This document shows positions 1-9,100 of a stretch of DNA of 64,000 nt, in pieces. A program made the translations under genes and the position numbers. The stretch lies in the NCBI GenBank assembly GCA_016946835.1, contig JACVTC010000047.1:647001-711000 (forward strand). The letters run 5' to 3'. The DNA comes from Neocallimastix lanati (nom. inval.) (Eukaryota > Neocallimastigomycota > Neocallimastigomycetes > Neocallimastigales > Neocallimastigaceae). How positions within the stretch are numbered: the first letter of the stretch is position 1; each line of letters starts with the position of its first letter. Under the pieces are notes generated by a model that worked only from the letters and a program-made list of their open reading frames with translations, was not told where the DNA came from and did no database searches.

Positions 1-52
1 ATTAAGTAATAATAATAATACTATTTAATTAGTAATTAACATAAAGTTAATA

Positions 53-874
53 ATGAAAATATTGGAATTAGAAGATCTTTTACCTAGACTAGATGAATCT
101 GGCAAAGATGTTGACACTTGGTCGGAAGAATTCGTTAGACTTATGAAGTTAGCAGATATTAACACTCCATCTTCAATACATACTTGGGCTATGGAGTGTG
201 TAGAAGGGAAGCTACGAGGTGTCCTTCAAGACTTGGTTACTATTAACGAAGATGGTGAAGAAGTTTATCCTAATGTTAAACAAATGAAAAAGGCTCTGGA
301 AGATGCATTAGAAGTGACCCCACAGTTGAAATGCAAAAGATTGCAAAAACTAAAGATAAAAAAGAACGAGACTATTAAGAACTTCAACTGGAGGTACAAG
401 AAGTTATACAACAATCTGCCAAGGTTATACCAAGAATTCATTACCGTAGATGATTACGCTGAATCTATTTCGTATAGACCATATGCGAGGGCACAAGTGA
501 TTACCAACCAATGCGTTGACTTAGAAGAAGCCTTTGAGGAAGCTGAATTAGCCGAGAGAGCTGAGACGAACGCTAAAAATTTCTCTAGTGATAAAGTTTT
601 CACCACCATTTATCCTGCTAACAAAGGAAGTCACCAACATCCATTTAGTTTATTTAGAAGTAATTACTCGTCAAGAAGGAATGATGTTAAGAGCATTCAA
701 TCAAACAGAACAGGAAAAACTGAAAGCAAGAAAGTTAATAAAAACAAAGAAATTAGATGCTACAAATGCTATCAATTAGGTCATGTAATGAAGTCATGCC
801 CTTACTCTTATAAGGAACTTGCTGAGATGGAGGAATCCGGAAAGTTAGAAGAAAATAGAAGATCTTTAAACTAA
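53..874 (+). CDS. gag: Gag polyprotein of element 1
   Basis: A 273-residue structural protein that would form the retrotransposon particle and bind its RNA. The N-terminal two thirds is a charged, helix-rich capsid-type region. Residues 236-249 form a CCHC zinc knuckle (C236, C239, H244, C249) in a basic stretch. The ATG at 53 opens the frame and no upstream in-frame ATG is visible. The last codons are TTA-AAC-TAA, and the TAA overlaps the ATG of pol by one base. The seven bases 865-871 read T TTA AAC in the gag frame, a canonical -1 slippery heptamer, and pol lies in the -1 frame. Gag of element 3 (7568-7662 plus 14684-15458) is the closest relative seen here. Confidence 0.88.
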   Translation: MKILELEDLLPRLDESGKDVDTWSEEFVRLMKLADINTPSSIHTWAMECVEGKLRGVLQDLVTINEDGEEVYPNVKQMKKALEDALEVTPQLKCKRLQKLKIKKNETIKNFNWRYKKLYNNLPRLYQEFITVDDYAESISYRPYARAQVITNQCVDLEEAFEEAELAERAETNAKNFSSDKVFTTIYPANKGSHQHPFSLFRSNYSSRRNDVKSIQSNRTGKTESKKVNKNKEIRCYKCYQLGHVMKSCPYSYKELAEMEESGKLEENRRSLN

Positions 875-876
875 TG
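865..876 (+). promoter_or_regulatory. gag-pol junction: slippery heptamer plus stop/start overlap
   Basis: T TTA AAC (865-871) is in register with the gag codons and is followed at once by the gag stop TAA (872-874). The pol ATG is 874-876. After a -1 slip the next codons are CTA-ATG-GAA, continuing directly into pol; the -1 frame is closed upstream by a TAG at 856-858. Two mechanisms are therefore possible: -1 frameshifting, or termination-reinitiation at TAATG. Confidence 0.6.
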
Positions 877-3800
877 GAAGGAAGAAGGAAAACTTCCTCT
901 AAACAAACCGAGGATCTAGTTGCTACCGCCGTTAGAAGAAATAGATCCGACAAACCTCCAAATAAACCATATACAAAAATTACTTCATTAAAAGACAATC
1001 CAGTCCCTATCCCATTACCAAGAAACCACGAACAAGTCCCAGAACCATCCCTGTCGTTTCAGAATCCTGTACCAAATACTGAGGCATTAAATGAAATTGA
1101 TGTTTCAGTTATAGCTCAGCCATCAATAAGAAATAGTAAAATAAAAGCCAAAGAACAAAAACAGCAAGAAATAATGAAGCAAGCACATGAACTTAGTGAT
1201 AACAATAAGAAATCTAAGACTAGCACTACAAAATTACCAAGTACTTTATTAGACGAAAGACTAAACAAAACACCGAAACCTTTTAACACTGAGAAAAGAG
1301 GTGTTAAGCACATAGAATTGGCCCAAGGGATTAAAACTTACGACATCAAAGAGGATCTCAACCACAAAGTTGCTGATATCACCTTTGGACAATTATTAGA
1401 CATTTGTCCGAAATTAAGGGCACAGTTGAATAAGGCTCTCAGACTAAAAAACATTGAATTTAAGGAAGAAGGTATGGAAAAAATTATGTTGTCAACAATT
1501 TCCAAAGATGATATAGCTACTACAGAGTGCCTAATCAATGGCGTAAAGGGCTTTGCATTTCTCGACACGTGTGCAAGTATCAATATCGTAACTCGTAGTT
1601 TTCTAAAAAATTTAAAGGGAATAAGACCTTTTGGATTTACCACAAATAATATCATCCAAGTAACTTCTAAGACTAGAATGTCTTCGGAATTGTACGTTTT
1701 AACGGTAACCTTTGGTAATCTTACAATTTCAGACGTATTCAGAGTAATCGATGATAATCAAGGATTGTTTGATGTATTAGTAGGTTATAAAACACTTAAA
1801 GAAAACAAGTTATTTATTAATCCTTATGACAACTACCTTTGTAAAATGAATGATGATGAAACTTGGACAAGAATAGCACCTTTATCCGCAGACGAAGAAG
1901 TTCCAACTAGTGAAGACGAAGATCAACCTAGTGAAGAAGAAGTTCAAACTGACTTTGAAGAAGATATCCATGATAAAAATAATCAGATTGATTTAACAAA
2001 GGATTCTATACTTCATTGCTTCATTTGTGAAAAGAGAAATCTAAAAGGAAAATCTGCCAAGTCATCATTAGTCATGCTGGTCAGCGAAGAGAAAGAAGCT
2101 CTACTTGGAAATATTCTAGAACAGGTTCCTAGAGGAATTCGAAGACAATTAGGACGCCTTTTTAATGACTACAAGGAAGTATTGGCCATAAATATAGAAG
2201 AATTAGGCGGATCAAAGTTATTACCACACTCAATAATATTAGAAAAAGACACTCTACCAATTAAACAAAAAGCCTACCGTTTATCTAAAGCTCAAGCTGA
2301 GGCATTAAAGGCTGAAATTACCAAACTACTTAACAATAAATTAATTGAACCCTCTAGTTCACCATGGTCGTCACCAGTCATTTTAGTACTTAAGAAGAAT
2401 GGTAAGTGGCGTATGTGCGTGGATTACCGGAAGTTGAACAACGTTACACTAAAGGATGCTTATGCCATTCCTCTAATTGATGACATTCTTTTCTTTATAG
2501 GACGAACAATTAAAGTGTTTACTACTATTGATCTATTTTCTGGGTTCCATCAAATACCAATGAACCCAAAAGATATTCCAAAAACTAGCTTTACCACGGC
2601 TTTTGGGAACTACCAATTTCTCGTAATGCCATTCGGGTTATGTAATACCCCAGGAACATTCCAACGAGAAATGAACCGAATCTTCTACCCTTTAATCGGG
2701 CAATGTCTTTTTGTATATATAGATGACTTAATTATATTTTCCGAAACTATTGAAGACCACTTAAGAGATTTAGAGAAAGTATTTACCATCTTAAAGGAAA
2801 ACGGTATCAAATTGAATTTAGAGAAATGCCATTTTTTCAAAGATAAAGTTGAACTGTTGGGCCACACTGTTTCAACTGATGGCATTTCACCATTATCAGA
2901 TAAAGTAAAGGTTATAGCCCAATGGTTGCCCCCAGCTACCACATCCCAACTTCAATCTTTTCTCGGTGCTATTGGCTATTATCGTAAATTTATTCTTAAC
3001 TTTGCTACAATTGCGAAACCTTTATTTAAGTTGTTAAAGAAGAACGTTGAATTCAAGTGGGGAAAAGCTGAAAATGATAGTTTCGAAGAGTTAAAGTACA
3101 GGATGATTACGGCTCCCATATTAATGATGCCTGACTTCAAGAACCAATTTATAATCCGTACGGATGCATCTTTCGATGGCATTGGCGGAGTGTTACTGCA
3201 AAAAGATGAATTTGGCAAGGAACGACCCATCCATTATATTAGTAGATCTCTGAAGCCATCAGAACAAAATTATGGAATCACAGATCTTGAGGGAACCGCA
3301 GCAGCGTACTGCGTAAAGAAATTCAAATCCTATATCGGAGGAAACCCACATACTACCTTGTTGTTCACAGACCATAAACCGTTAGTAAGCTTATTTAAGA
3401 ACAAGGAAACTAATAACTCTAGGCAGACCAGATGGGTATTGCTACTCTCAATGCTTAAGGTTGAAGTAATCTATGAACCTGGAAAGAAGAATGTGCTTGC
3501 AGATGCGCTTTCGAGATTAAAATCTTCCAATCCAATAGTTTCAACTGTCTTGTCGGAGATCAATTCTATTGATGAAGGAAACTTACTGAACCCTATCAAG
3601 AGCAAATTTATTACAATAAATGACGAAGAATATTACTTAGACAATGGTACTTATAGGAAGGTAATTAATAATGATAATCAAAAGCTACAACTAATACTTG
3701 ATGCACACAGAGTTGGTCACGAAGGTGTGTTTAAGACTTACAATCGCCTTAAAAGAGACTATTTTTGGATAAACATGATCTTAGACGTTAAATATATTGT

Positions 3801-4746
3801 CAATACGTGTGATAGATGTCAAAAATTCAAGCCACAACCACAAAATGCTTACGTTGAAAATATTCCAACCAAACCGGGTAGACCTTTCACAAAAGTAGGA
3901 CTTGATATCATAGGCCCGCTGCCTCAGACTAACAAAGGGAACCAATATATTATAGTATTGGTCGACTACCTGACAAAATGGGTTGAAGCCGACCCACTTT
4001 CTACCATCGAATCTAAGGACGTCATTAGTTTCCTAATGAAAGTATTTGCACGACACGGAATTCCAGAGGTTATTGTCACCGATAACGGTCCTCAGTTTTG
4101 TTCAGACAAAACAAAAGCTTTTCTTGACTTGTATGGTGTGTTGGTACAATTTGTTACGGTGTATCATCCGGAATCTAATGGCATGGTTGAAAATCGTAAC
4201 AAACAAATAGGAAAGTATTTAAGGCTACTATGCAACAAGAACACTCAAAATTGGGATGAAATACTTCCTAGCGCTTTATGGGCCTTGCGAACTTGTAAAA
4301 ATGAAACTACTCAATTTTCTAGCTTTGAATTACTCTATGGACGTAGAGATTTACAACCATTCGAATTGACCATTAACATTGATCAAAAGGAAGATTGCGA
4401 AACTGACGAAGAATTCATGGTTCGGAAATTTGTTCGCCATCATCGTTGGATAAAAGAAGCAATAAATAACATTCAAATAGCCAACAAAATTTGGGAAGAT
4501 CGCAGGAAACAAATAAGAAGTCTTAAGTCCGACTATAAACCAGGGGATCTTGTACTTATAAAGTATATTAACAGAAGAAAGCTTGATCCTTATTTCATTG
4601 GCCCTATGAAAATTGTGAAAAAACAATTTAACACTATCACGGTTTGTGATCCTGTCACTAATGAAATTGCGGACAGGAATGTGCATCTTAAGAACGTTAT
4701 CCCATATAGGCTGTGCGAACTACCGACTTCATGGGACGAAGTCTGA
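874..4746 (+). CDS. pol: Pol polyprotein of element 1 (protease, RT, RNase H, integrase)
   Basis: 1290 residues that copy the element RNA into DNA and integrate it. The order is: a basic linker; retropepsin-like protease with active-site segment FLDTCAS near residue 231; reverse transcriptase about 455-710 with YRKLNN and catalytic YIDD near 614; RNase H with TDAS near 763; integrase with an HHCC zinc region near 945-990, then the D,D,E core (LDIIGP, TDNGPQF, PESNGMVENRN); and a C-terminal GPMKI segment like the GPY/F module. There is no chromodomain. The protease has Cys where retropepsins usually have Gly after Asp-Thr. The start is the ATG overlapping the gag stop; a Gag-Pol fusion by -1 frameshift is equally plausible. 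There are no internal stops. Confidence 0.9.
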   Translation: MEGRRKTSSKQTEDLVATAVRRNRSDKPPNKPYTKITSLKDNPVPIPLPRNHEQVPEPSLSFQNPVPNTEALNEIDVSVIAQPSIRNSKIKAKEQKQQEIMKQAHELSDNNKKSKTSTTKLPSTLLDERLNKTPKPFNTEKRGVKHIELAQGIKTYDIKEDLNHKVADITFGQLLDICPKLRAQLNKALRLKNIEFKEEGMEKIMLSTISKDDIATTECLINGVKGFAFLDTCASINIVTRSFLKNLKGIRPFGFTTNNIIQVTSKTRMSSELYVLTVTFGNLTISDVFRVIDDNQGLFDVLVGYKTLKENKLFINPYDNYLCKMNDDETWTRIAPLSADEEVPTSEDEDQPSEEEVQTDFEEDIHDKNNQIDLTKDSILHCFICEKRNLKGKSAKSSLVMLVSEEKEALLGNILEQVPRGIRRQLGRLFNDYKEVLAINIEELGGSKLLPHSIILEKDTLPIKQKAYRLSKAQAEALKAEITKLLNNKLIEPSSSPWSSPVILVLKKNGKWRMCVDYRKLNNVTLKDAYAIPLIDDILFFIGRTIKVFTTIDLFSGFHQIPMNPKDIPKTSFTTAFGNYQFLVMPFGLCNTPGTFQREMNRIFYPLIGQCLFVYIDDLIIFSETIEDHLRDLEKVFTILKENGIKLNLEKCHFFKDKVELLGHTVSTDGISPLSDKVKVIAQWLPPATTSQLQSFLGAIGYYRKFILNFATIAKPLFKLLKKNVEFKWGKAENDSFEELKYRMITAPILMMPDFKNQFIIRTDASFDGIGGVLLQKDEFGKERPIHYISRSLKPSEQNYGITDLEGTAAAYCVKKFKSYIGGNPHTTLLFTDHKPLVSLFKNKETNNSRQTRWVLLLSMLKVEVIYEPGKKNVLADALSRLKSSNPIVSTVLSEINSIDEGNLLNPIKSKFITINDEEYYLDNGTYRKVINNDNQKLQLILDAHRVGHEGVFKTYNRLKRDYFWINMILDVKYIVNTCDRCQKFKPQPQNAYVENIPTKPGRPFTKVGLDIIGPLPQTNKGNQYIIVLVDYLTKWVEADPLSTIESKDVISFLMKVFARHGIPEVIVTDNGPQFCSDKTKAFLDLYGVLVQFVTVYHPESNGMVENRNKQIGKYLRLLCNKNTQNWDEILPSALWALRTCKNETTQFSSFELLYGRRDLQPFELTINIDQKEDCETDEEFMVRKFVRHHRWIKEAINNIQIANKIWEDRRKQIRSLKSDYKPGDLVLIKYINRRKLDPYFIGPMKIVKKQFNTITVCDPVTNEIADRNVHLKNVIPYRLCELPTSWDEV

Positions 4747-4763
4747 TTTCGGCGTGGGCATCT

Positions 4764-5319
4764 TGTTACGAGACAATAAAAAAAAAAATGAATAATAATT
4801 AAATATTCAATTATATACAAAAAAGATTATAATATTTGTTAACAATACTTTATAATGATTTATATTAATATTTTATAATAGTTTTATATCAATATTTTAT
4901 AATAGTTTTATATTAATATTTTATAATAGTTTTATATTAATATTTTATAATAGTTTTATATCAATATTTTATAATAGTTTTATATCAATATTTTATAATA
5001 GTTTTATATTAATAATAGTTTTATATTAATATTCTATAATAGTTTTATATTAAAATCTTGTGATAATTTATATTAAAATTTTATAATAATTTATATTAAT
5101 GATTTATAATAATTTTATATATAAATTCGAAACCAATTAAATTAAAATTTTTAATACTAACAAATCAAATTGATAGAATATTAAATATTTAAGAAATTAT
5201 GAAAATAAAATAATTAAAAACTCTCTTTCAAAAATAAAAAATTATTTAATAAAGATAAATAAATATAATCGAATATATTATTACTATAATAAATTTTAAT
5301 AATTACCTGTGTTGTCCCA
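4764..5319 (+). repeat. Putative 3' LTR of element 1
   Basis: Eighteen bases after the pol stop, the sequence GGCGTGGGCATCT precedes TG. This matches the polypurine-like GTGGGGGCATCT that precedes the 3' LTR of element 3. The block runs from TGTTACGAG to GTTGTCCCA (TG..CA) and contains the 24-bp tandem array described separately. The partner LTR is outside the window, so both borders are inferred. Confidence 0.55.
4850..5110 (+). repeat. 24-bp AT-rich tandem repeat inside the element 1 LTR
   Basis: About ten head-to-tail units, consensus ATTTTATAATAG followed by TTTTATATYAAT, with C/T variation at one position and decay toward the right edge. One unit is shortened near 5010. It may be part of U3. 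Confidence 0.8.
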
Positions 5320-5323
5320 TTAT

Positions 5324-5708
5324 TGATAAAGAATGCCCAAATAATGTTCTTTTGGTTATTCATCTTAAATGATTTATTTAACCCTTAAATAAATTATTTG
5401 ATTCTTTATTCTTTTGGAACTTTCTATATTCTAATAAATTCATCTATATTCCTAATTAGTACAAATTAAATTATACTATTTAAAAAAGTGTATTTAATAT
5501 TAATTCCTTATCTATACTACTTTTATTATTCTTATCTATATTTTATTATTATTAAAATCCTTATCAATATTATATAGTTTATTTTATCAATTTTCTTAAT
5601 AGTTTATCAAAATCTTATCAATAATTCTTTTATTAATATTAAACTTATCAATATTAATTATTTCTTTGGAAAATTCCAGATTAAAAATTGTATTAATGAT
5701 TAATAATA

Positions 5709-5754
<46 letters not shown>

Positions 5755-6375
5755 AAACATAAAAGAAAATAGTTATATTATTATTATATGTTTTATTATA
5801 AATATTATATTATAAATTTGATGAAATGATTATAAATTTTATATTAACAATTTAAATAATATTATTTTTCTAAACTTAGTAAAATTAAACTTTAGGATTA
5901 AATAAATATTACTAAACCACAGAATTAATTTCTGTAAAATAAAAAAATTGTCTTTTAAAATATATAATTAAGTAGATTAGTAATAAATAATTAGTAATAG
6001 ATTAATATATAAGCATTATTTATTATAAGTAAATAATAATTATATTAACAATAAAAAAAAAAAAAATAATATAAAAATTATTAATAATAATTAATTTTTA
6101 TTATACAAAGAAATGGCTTTACCATTTCTATTATTTTAAGAAAAAAATATAAATAACAGTAAAAAAATTGTATTTTTTTTTTATATTGTAATTCTAACAT
6201 TATAATTTTTAAATAAAAAAAAATTTAATAAAAGAATTATAAAAATCAAATTTTAAAAAGTTATATTGTTTATTTATTTTTTTGTTTATATTAATCTTTT
6301 ATTTTTATTTTTATTATTGTTTTAATTTTATTTATAATTTTTGAATAATTTTTATAAAAACCCCGAACCAAACCA
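5324..6375 (+). repeat. 5' LTR of element 3
   Basis: A direct repeat of 19450-20500. It carries a 42-base A tract at 5711-5752 and many short A/T runs. The only difference I see from the 3' copy is 14 versus 13 A's in the run near 6053-6066. Confidence 0.92.
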
Positions 6376-6382
6376 TAAAATT

Positions 6383-6400
6383 TGGTGGAGATATCGGGGA
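6383..6400 (+). promoter_or_regulatory. Primer-binding site of element 3 (candidate)
   Basis: TGGTGGAGATATCGGGG begins 7 bases after the LTR. Its complement, CCCCGATATCTCCACCA, looks like the 3' end of a nuclear tRNA with CCA: 7-nt acceptor strand TATCTCC, discriminator A. I cannot name the tRNA without the genome set. Confidence 0.6.
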
Positions 6401-6541
6401 AAGTTAGGATAAAATTTAAATAGAATTAAAATAATAGCTTTCTTATAAAACTTTTTTTTTTTATTTATTAAAATTATAGGAAGTGATAGATAATTTTTTT
6501 TTATCGGTGAAACTTCCTTTATATATTATTAGAATTTTTAT

Positions 6542-6624
6542 AACCTGTCTTTCTTGCTTATTGGATTTAGTACGATTTAGAAGCGTACTTAGTCAAATCG
6601 CAAGAATTAGGAAGTTTTCAGGTT
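6542..6624 (+). ncRNA. Long nested stem-loop in the element 3 leader
   Basis: Nested complementary blocks in order: AACCTG 6542-6547 with CAGGTT 6619-6624; CTTGC 6553-6557 with GCAAG 6600-6604; GATTT 6564-6568 with AAATC 6595-6599; AGTACG 6569-6574 with CGTACT 6584-6589, closing a 9-nt loop. It lies in a leader stretch (6540-6820) with far higher GC than its surroundings. It is probably an RNA element of the genomic transcript such as a packaging or translation signal; the function is inferred. Confidence 0.6.
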
Positions 6625-6820
6625 AGTTATCCTCAAGGGTAGGTTGTAGTGACAAATATTCTTGGGTTCTGGCCGTTCTGTTGGTTTGACAGCAGAAGCG
6701 CCCGGTGTAAGTGCTACATGAAGCCGTAATAGGCGAGCTGGGCTAACTTACATACTACTTCCTATGTTTTGGTATAAGTACGGAAAATTTCCGGAAATGC
6801 CGTTAAGCAGAAAGATAAAA
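6625..6820 (+). ncRNA. Second structured part of the element 3 leader
   Basis: A GC-richer stretch with several local pairings: TTCTG with CAGAA around GACAG; TGTAAGT with ACTTACA enclosing AGCC/GGCT; and ACGG with CCGT near the end. No ORF of note. It probably continues the folded leader RNA. Confidence 0.45.
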
Positions 6821-7296
6821 TAAAATTTTTAATAATATTAGTAAATTTGTATATTTTTAAATTTGTTATACTTTTTTTTTATAATAAAACAAACAAACAA
6901 ACAAAAAAAAAAAAAAAAAAATTTTTTTTTAATATTCCTTAAGTTATATTTAAAATTTGTTTTAATTTAATATTGATAATTGAAATATACTTTTCTTATC
7001 AAGATTGAATTAAACAAGTTATATCAGCATAAACAAGTATTACTAGCTGTCAAGAGGGGGATAGTAGGGGTAATATTAAGATCCTGAAGCGTGTGACGGA
7101 ACATAGATCACGTGAATAGGGTGACGGAATGAATATTATCGGACGAAAGACCCATAAGTTAGTAGTTTATTATATATAACTTGGTCGGTAGTTCAACTTG
7201 ATAATAACAATATTAAATTAATTTCTATTAAAAAAAAAAAAAAAAAAAAAAATATATATAAGCTTCTAAATAAATATAATTCAAATAATAAGTTCT

Positions 7297-7329
7297 GTTG
7301 AGTGGGTCGAAAAGGAATTCGAGCTCAAC
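7297..7329 (+). ncRNA. Leader hairpin 1 of 3 (GGGTCGAA family)
   Basis: The outer stem GTTGAG pairs with CTCAAC, closed inside by a T.G pair. Within it are a 5' GGG bulge, an inner stem TCGAA/TTCGA and loop AAGGAA. It shares its 19-nt core with the hairpins at 7355 and 7410, but the outer stem differs with pairing kept. Confidence 0.75.
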
Positions 7330-7354
7330 TGTTTAACGAAATAAATATTCATAT

Positions 7355-7385
7355 CTAAGTGGGTCGAAGAAGAATTCGAACTTAG
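7355..7385 (+). ncRNA. Leader hairpin 2 of 3
   Basis: The outer stem CTAAGT pairs perfectly with ACTTAG. Inside are bulge GGG, inner stem TCGAA/TTCGA and loop GAAGAA. The outer-stem changes relative to the other copies are compensated on both sides. Confidence 0.75.
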
Positions 7386-7409
7386 TTTAAAATTTCTTTC
7401 TAAAATCTT

Positions 7410-7440
7410 CTAGGTGGGTCGAAGAGGAATTCGAGCCTAG
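7410..7440 (+). ncRNA. Leader hairpin 3 of 3
   Basis: The outer stem CTAGG pairs with CCTAG plus a T.G closing pair. Inside are bulge GGG, inner stem TCGAA/TTCGA and loop GAGGAA. It ends about 127 nt before the gag ATG at 7568. Confidence 0.75.
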
Positions 7441-7567
7441 GATAAAATTTTATTTTTATTATTATTAATTCCATACTGAAGTAATCAACTTGTTACCTTA
7501 TCAAAACCCAATATTATATTATCCTATTTTACTATATTATTCAAATCTCAACAAGACAAACCATAGA

Positions 7568-7662
7568 ATGGCTCTAGATTTCAAGGAATTGAAGAAGGAA
7601 CTCAAAGGAATTGAAGTTCTTTCTAAAGAAAATTTAGATATCCAGACTTGGTACTCTGATAT
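7568..7662 (+). pseudogene. gag: Gag of element 3, 5' part (interrupted by element 2)
   Basis: The ATG at 7568 begins MALDFKELKK; the upstream open frame has no ATG. The frame runs to the GATAT duplication at 7658-7662, then enters the LTR of element 2, where it stops at about 7702 after an LTR-encoded tail. The downstream part resumes at 14684. Joining at the single GATAT keeps one open frame across the site, so gag was intact before element 2 landed. Confidence 0.85.
7658..7662 (+). repeat. Target-site duplication of element 2, left copy
   Basis: GATAT immediately before the left LTR, repeated at 14679-14683 immediately after the right LTR. Confidence 0.92.
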
Positions 7663-8434
7663 TGTAAAGATATTATTAATATCTTTAAATAATTTTAATT
7701 AAATTTAATCATAAATTTAAGTAAAATTAAAATAAATTTATTTGAAATCACGTGTATAAAATTATTGAAAATATTTTTAACATAATTTCGATTTTTTCCC
7801 AATCATACTAATAAATTAAAAATTTCTCTTGTGAAACTAGTATTTGAAAATCATTTCTTTTTATGTAATTTAATTTAAATAATAAGAGTTAAGGTTTTTC
7901 ACAAGATAAATTAACAACATGAAACTATGCAATTAGTCATGTTGAAACTTACGGCATTTTATGCTAAATTTATATTAAATAATTATGACAACTTTTATAT
8001 TATTTTTAAATAGAAAATATATAATAAATTTACTAATAATATTTAAATAATAAATAAATAATAAATGAACTCAATTAGAATTGATTATATTTATTTTAGT
8101 TATTAATAATAATTCTCTTTATTTAGTAATAGTTAATTATTTATTATTAGTTTAGGTTAGTATTGTTTTTAAATAAATAGCTAGATAATATAATTCAATA
8201 GGAATTATATATTATAAATGTAATAAGATAAAAATATAAATAGTTATCAAATTTCATGTATTTTAATCGATGTAATTGTTATTAACGATTTCTTGTTAAT
8301 AACACTTTAAAATAAAAAAAGATTTTAATATTTAAAAAATTAATAAAACTTGTTCTTTAAAACTATTATTTTGTGTTTTAGTGTTATTATTGAAGTGTTG
8401 ATTTATAATCTATTTTTTTTACCAAAACTTTATA
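7663..8434 (+). repeat. 5' LTR of element 2
   Basis: Begins TGTAAAGATATT and ends ACTTTATA, repeated at 13908-14678. It ends TA rather than the usual CA. GTAATTGTTAT at 8272-8282 is complementary to the bases just after the LTR, which suggests R begins near 8272. Confidence 0.92.
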
Positions 8435-8445
8435 ATAACAATTAC
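8435..8445 (+). promoter_or_regulatory. Self-primer binding site of element 2
   Basis: ATAACAATTAC directly abuts the LTR. It is the exact reverse complement of GTAATTGTTAT inside the LTR (8272-8282). No TGG-type tRNA site is present. In Tf1 of fission yeast, the first 11 nt of the mRNA anneal to a site in this position; the same design is inferred here. Confidence 0.65.
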
Positions 8446-8733
8446 CATTTAAACAAACAAAAATACGTTATAAATCAATAAAAAATATTTAAAACACGTG
8501 ACTCTTTTGTGGCTTATTTGTGGCTTGAATCAAGATATTTTTACCAGATATTTTTACCAAGGATTTTTAGAAGCTACCCACTTTTGACACTACCGACTTT
8601 GGAATACTCACAATTTTAGATTATTGCTACCAGCTTTAGGATATCGCTATCAGTTTAAGGAAATATTCAACTCGATTCAGGCTATTCTACCAGTTTAAGG
8701 AAATATTCTACTCGATTCAGGCTAATTCTACCA

Positions 8734-8766
<33 letters not shown>

Positions 8767-9100
8767 TTTACCAGACTCATACCATACCATTTATCATATT
8801 GGGACACTTGTGCAAGACTTTTGAATAAAATTACCAGATTACGTGAGAAATCCGTAATATTATTTGGAATTAAATTTTAACCAGTAAGATACTATATTAT
8901 AATATTCAGTTTACTCGACGGCACCACTACAATTGGAGAGAGCCAGTTCGACTTTACCTACAATATTATAATAGAAATATCTTTTTATTAGAACATCTAT
9001 TTCAAATATCATTATTTAAAATATTCAAAAGTAAATAATAAGTTACAAATTGAACGAAGTTGAAGATTTAATTCAAAAATTCGAAAACCTTGATTTAGAA
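8446..9100 (+). other. Leader of element 2 with a 40-bp direct repeat
   Basis: Untranslated leader. Two near-identical 40-41 bp units occupy 8651-8690 and 8691-8731; each begins CAGTTTAAGGAAATATTC and includes CTCGATTCAGGCTA. Short ACCAGATATTTTT repeats lie upstream and an A-run lies near 8740-8765. No tRNA-type primer site is seen. Confidence 0.6.

Larger units (their letters stand above)
1..5319 (+). mobile_element. Ty3/gypsy LTR retrotransposon, element 1 (left end outside the window)
   Basis: Two-ORF element: gag 53-874, pol 874-4746, followed by a polypurine-like stretch and a putative 3' LTR. The 5' LTR and primer site lie before base 1. Domain order is protease, reverse transcriptase, RNase H, integrase, which is the Ty3/gypsy order. 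No chromodomain follows the integrase. Both reading frames are open, so the element looks recent and potentially coding-competent. Its proteins resemble those of element 3 throughout, so the two form one lineage. The right limit at 5319 (..CCCA) is inferred from TG..CA LTR ends and the abutting TTAT duplication of element 3. Confidence 0.88.

Noticed and set aside
7294-7443. The GGGTCGAA..TTCGA repeats as tRNA fragments (T-arm-like)
   Set aside because: No cloverleaf arms fit. The repeats form their own two-stem hairpins.
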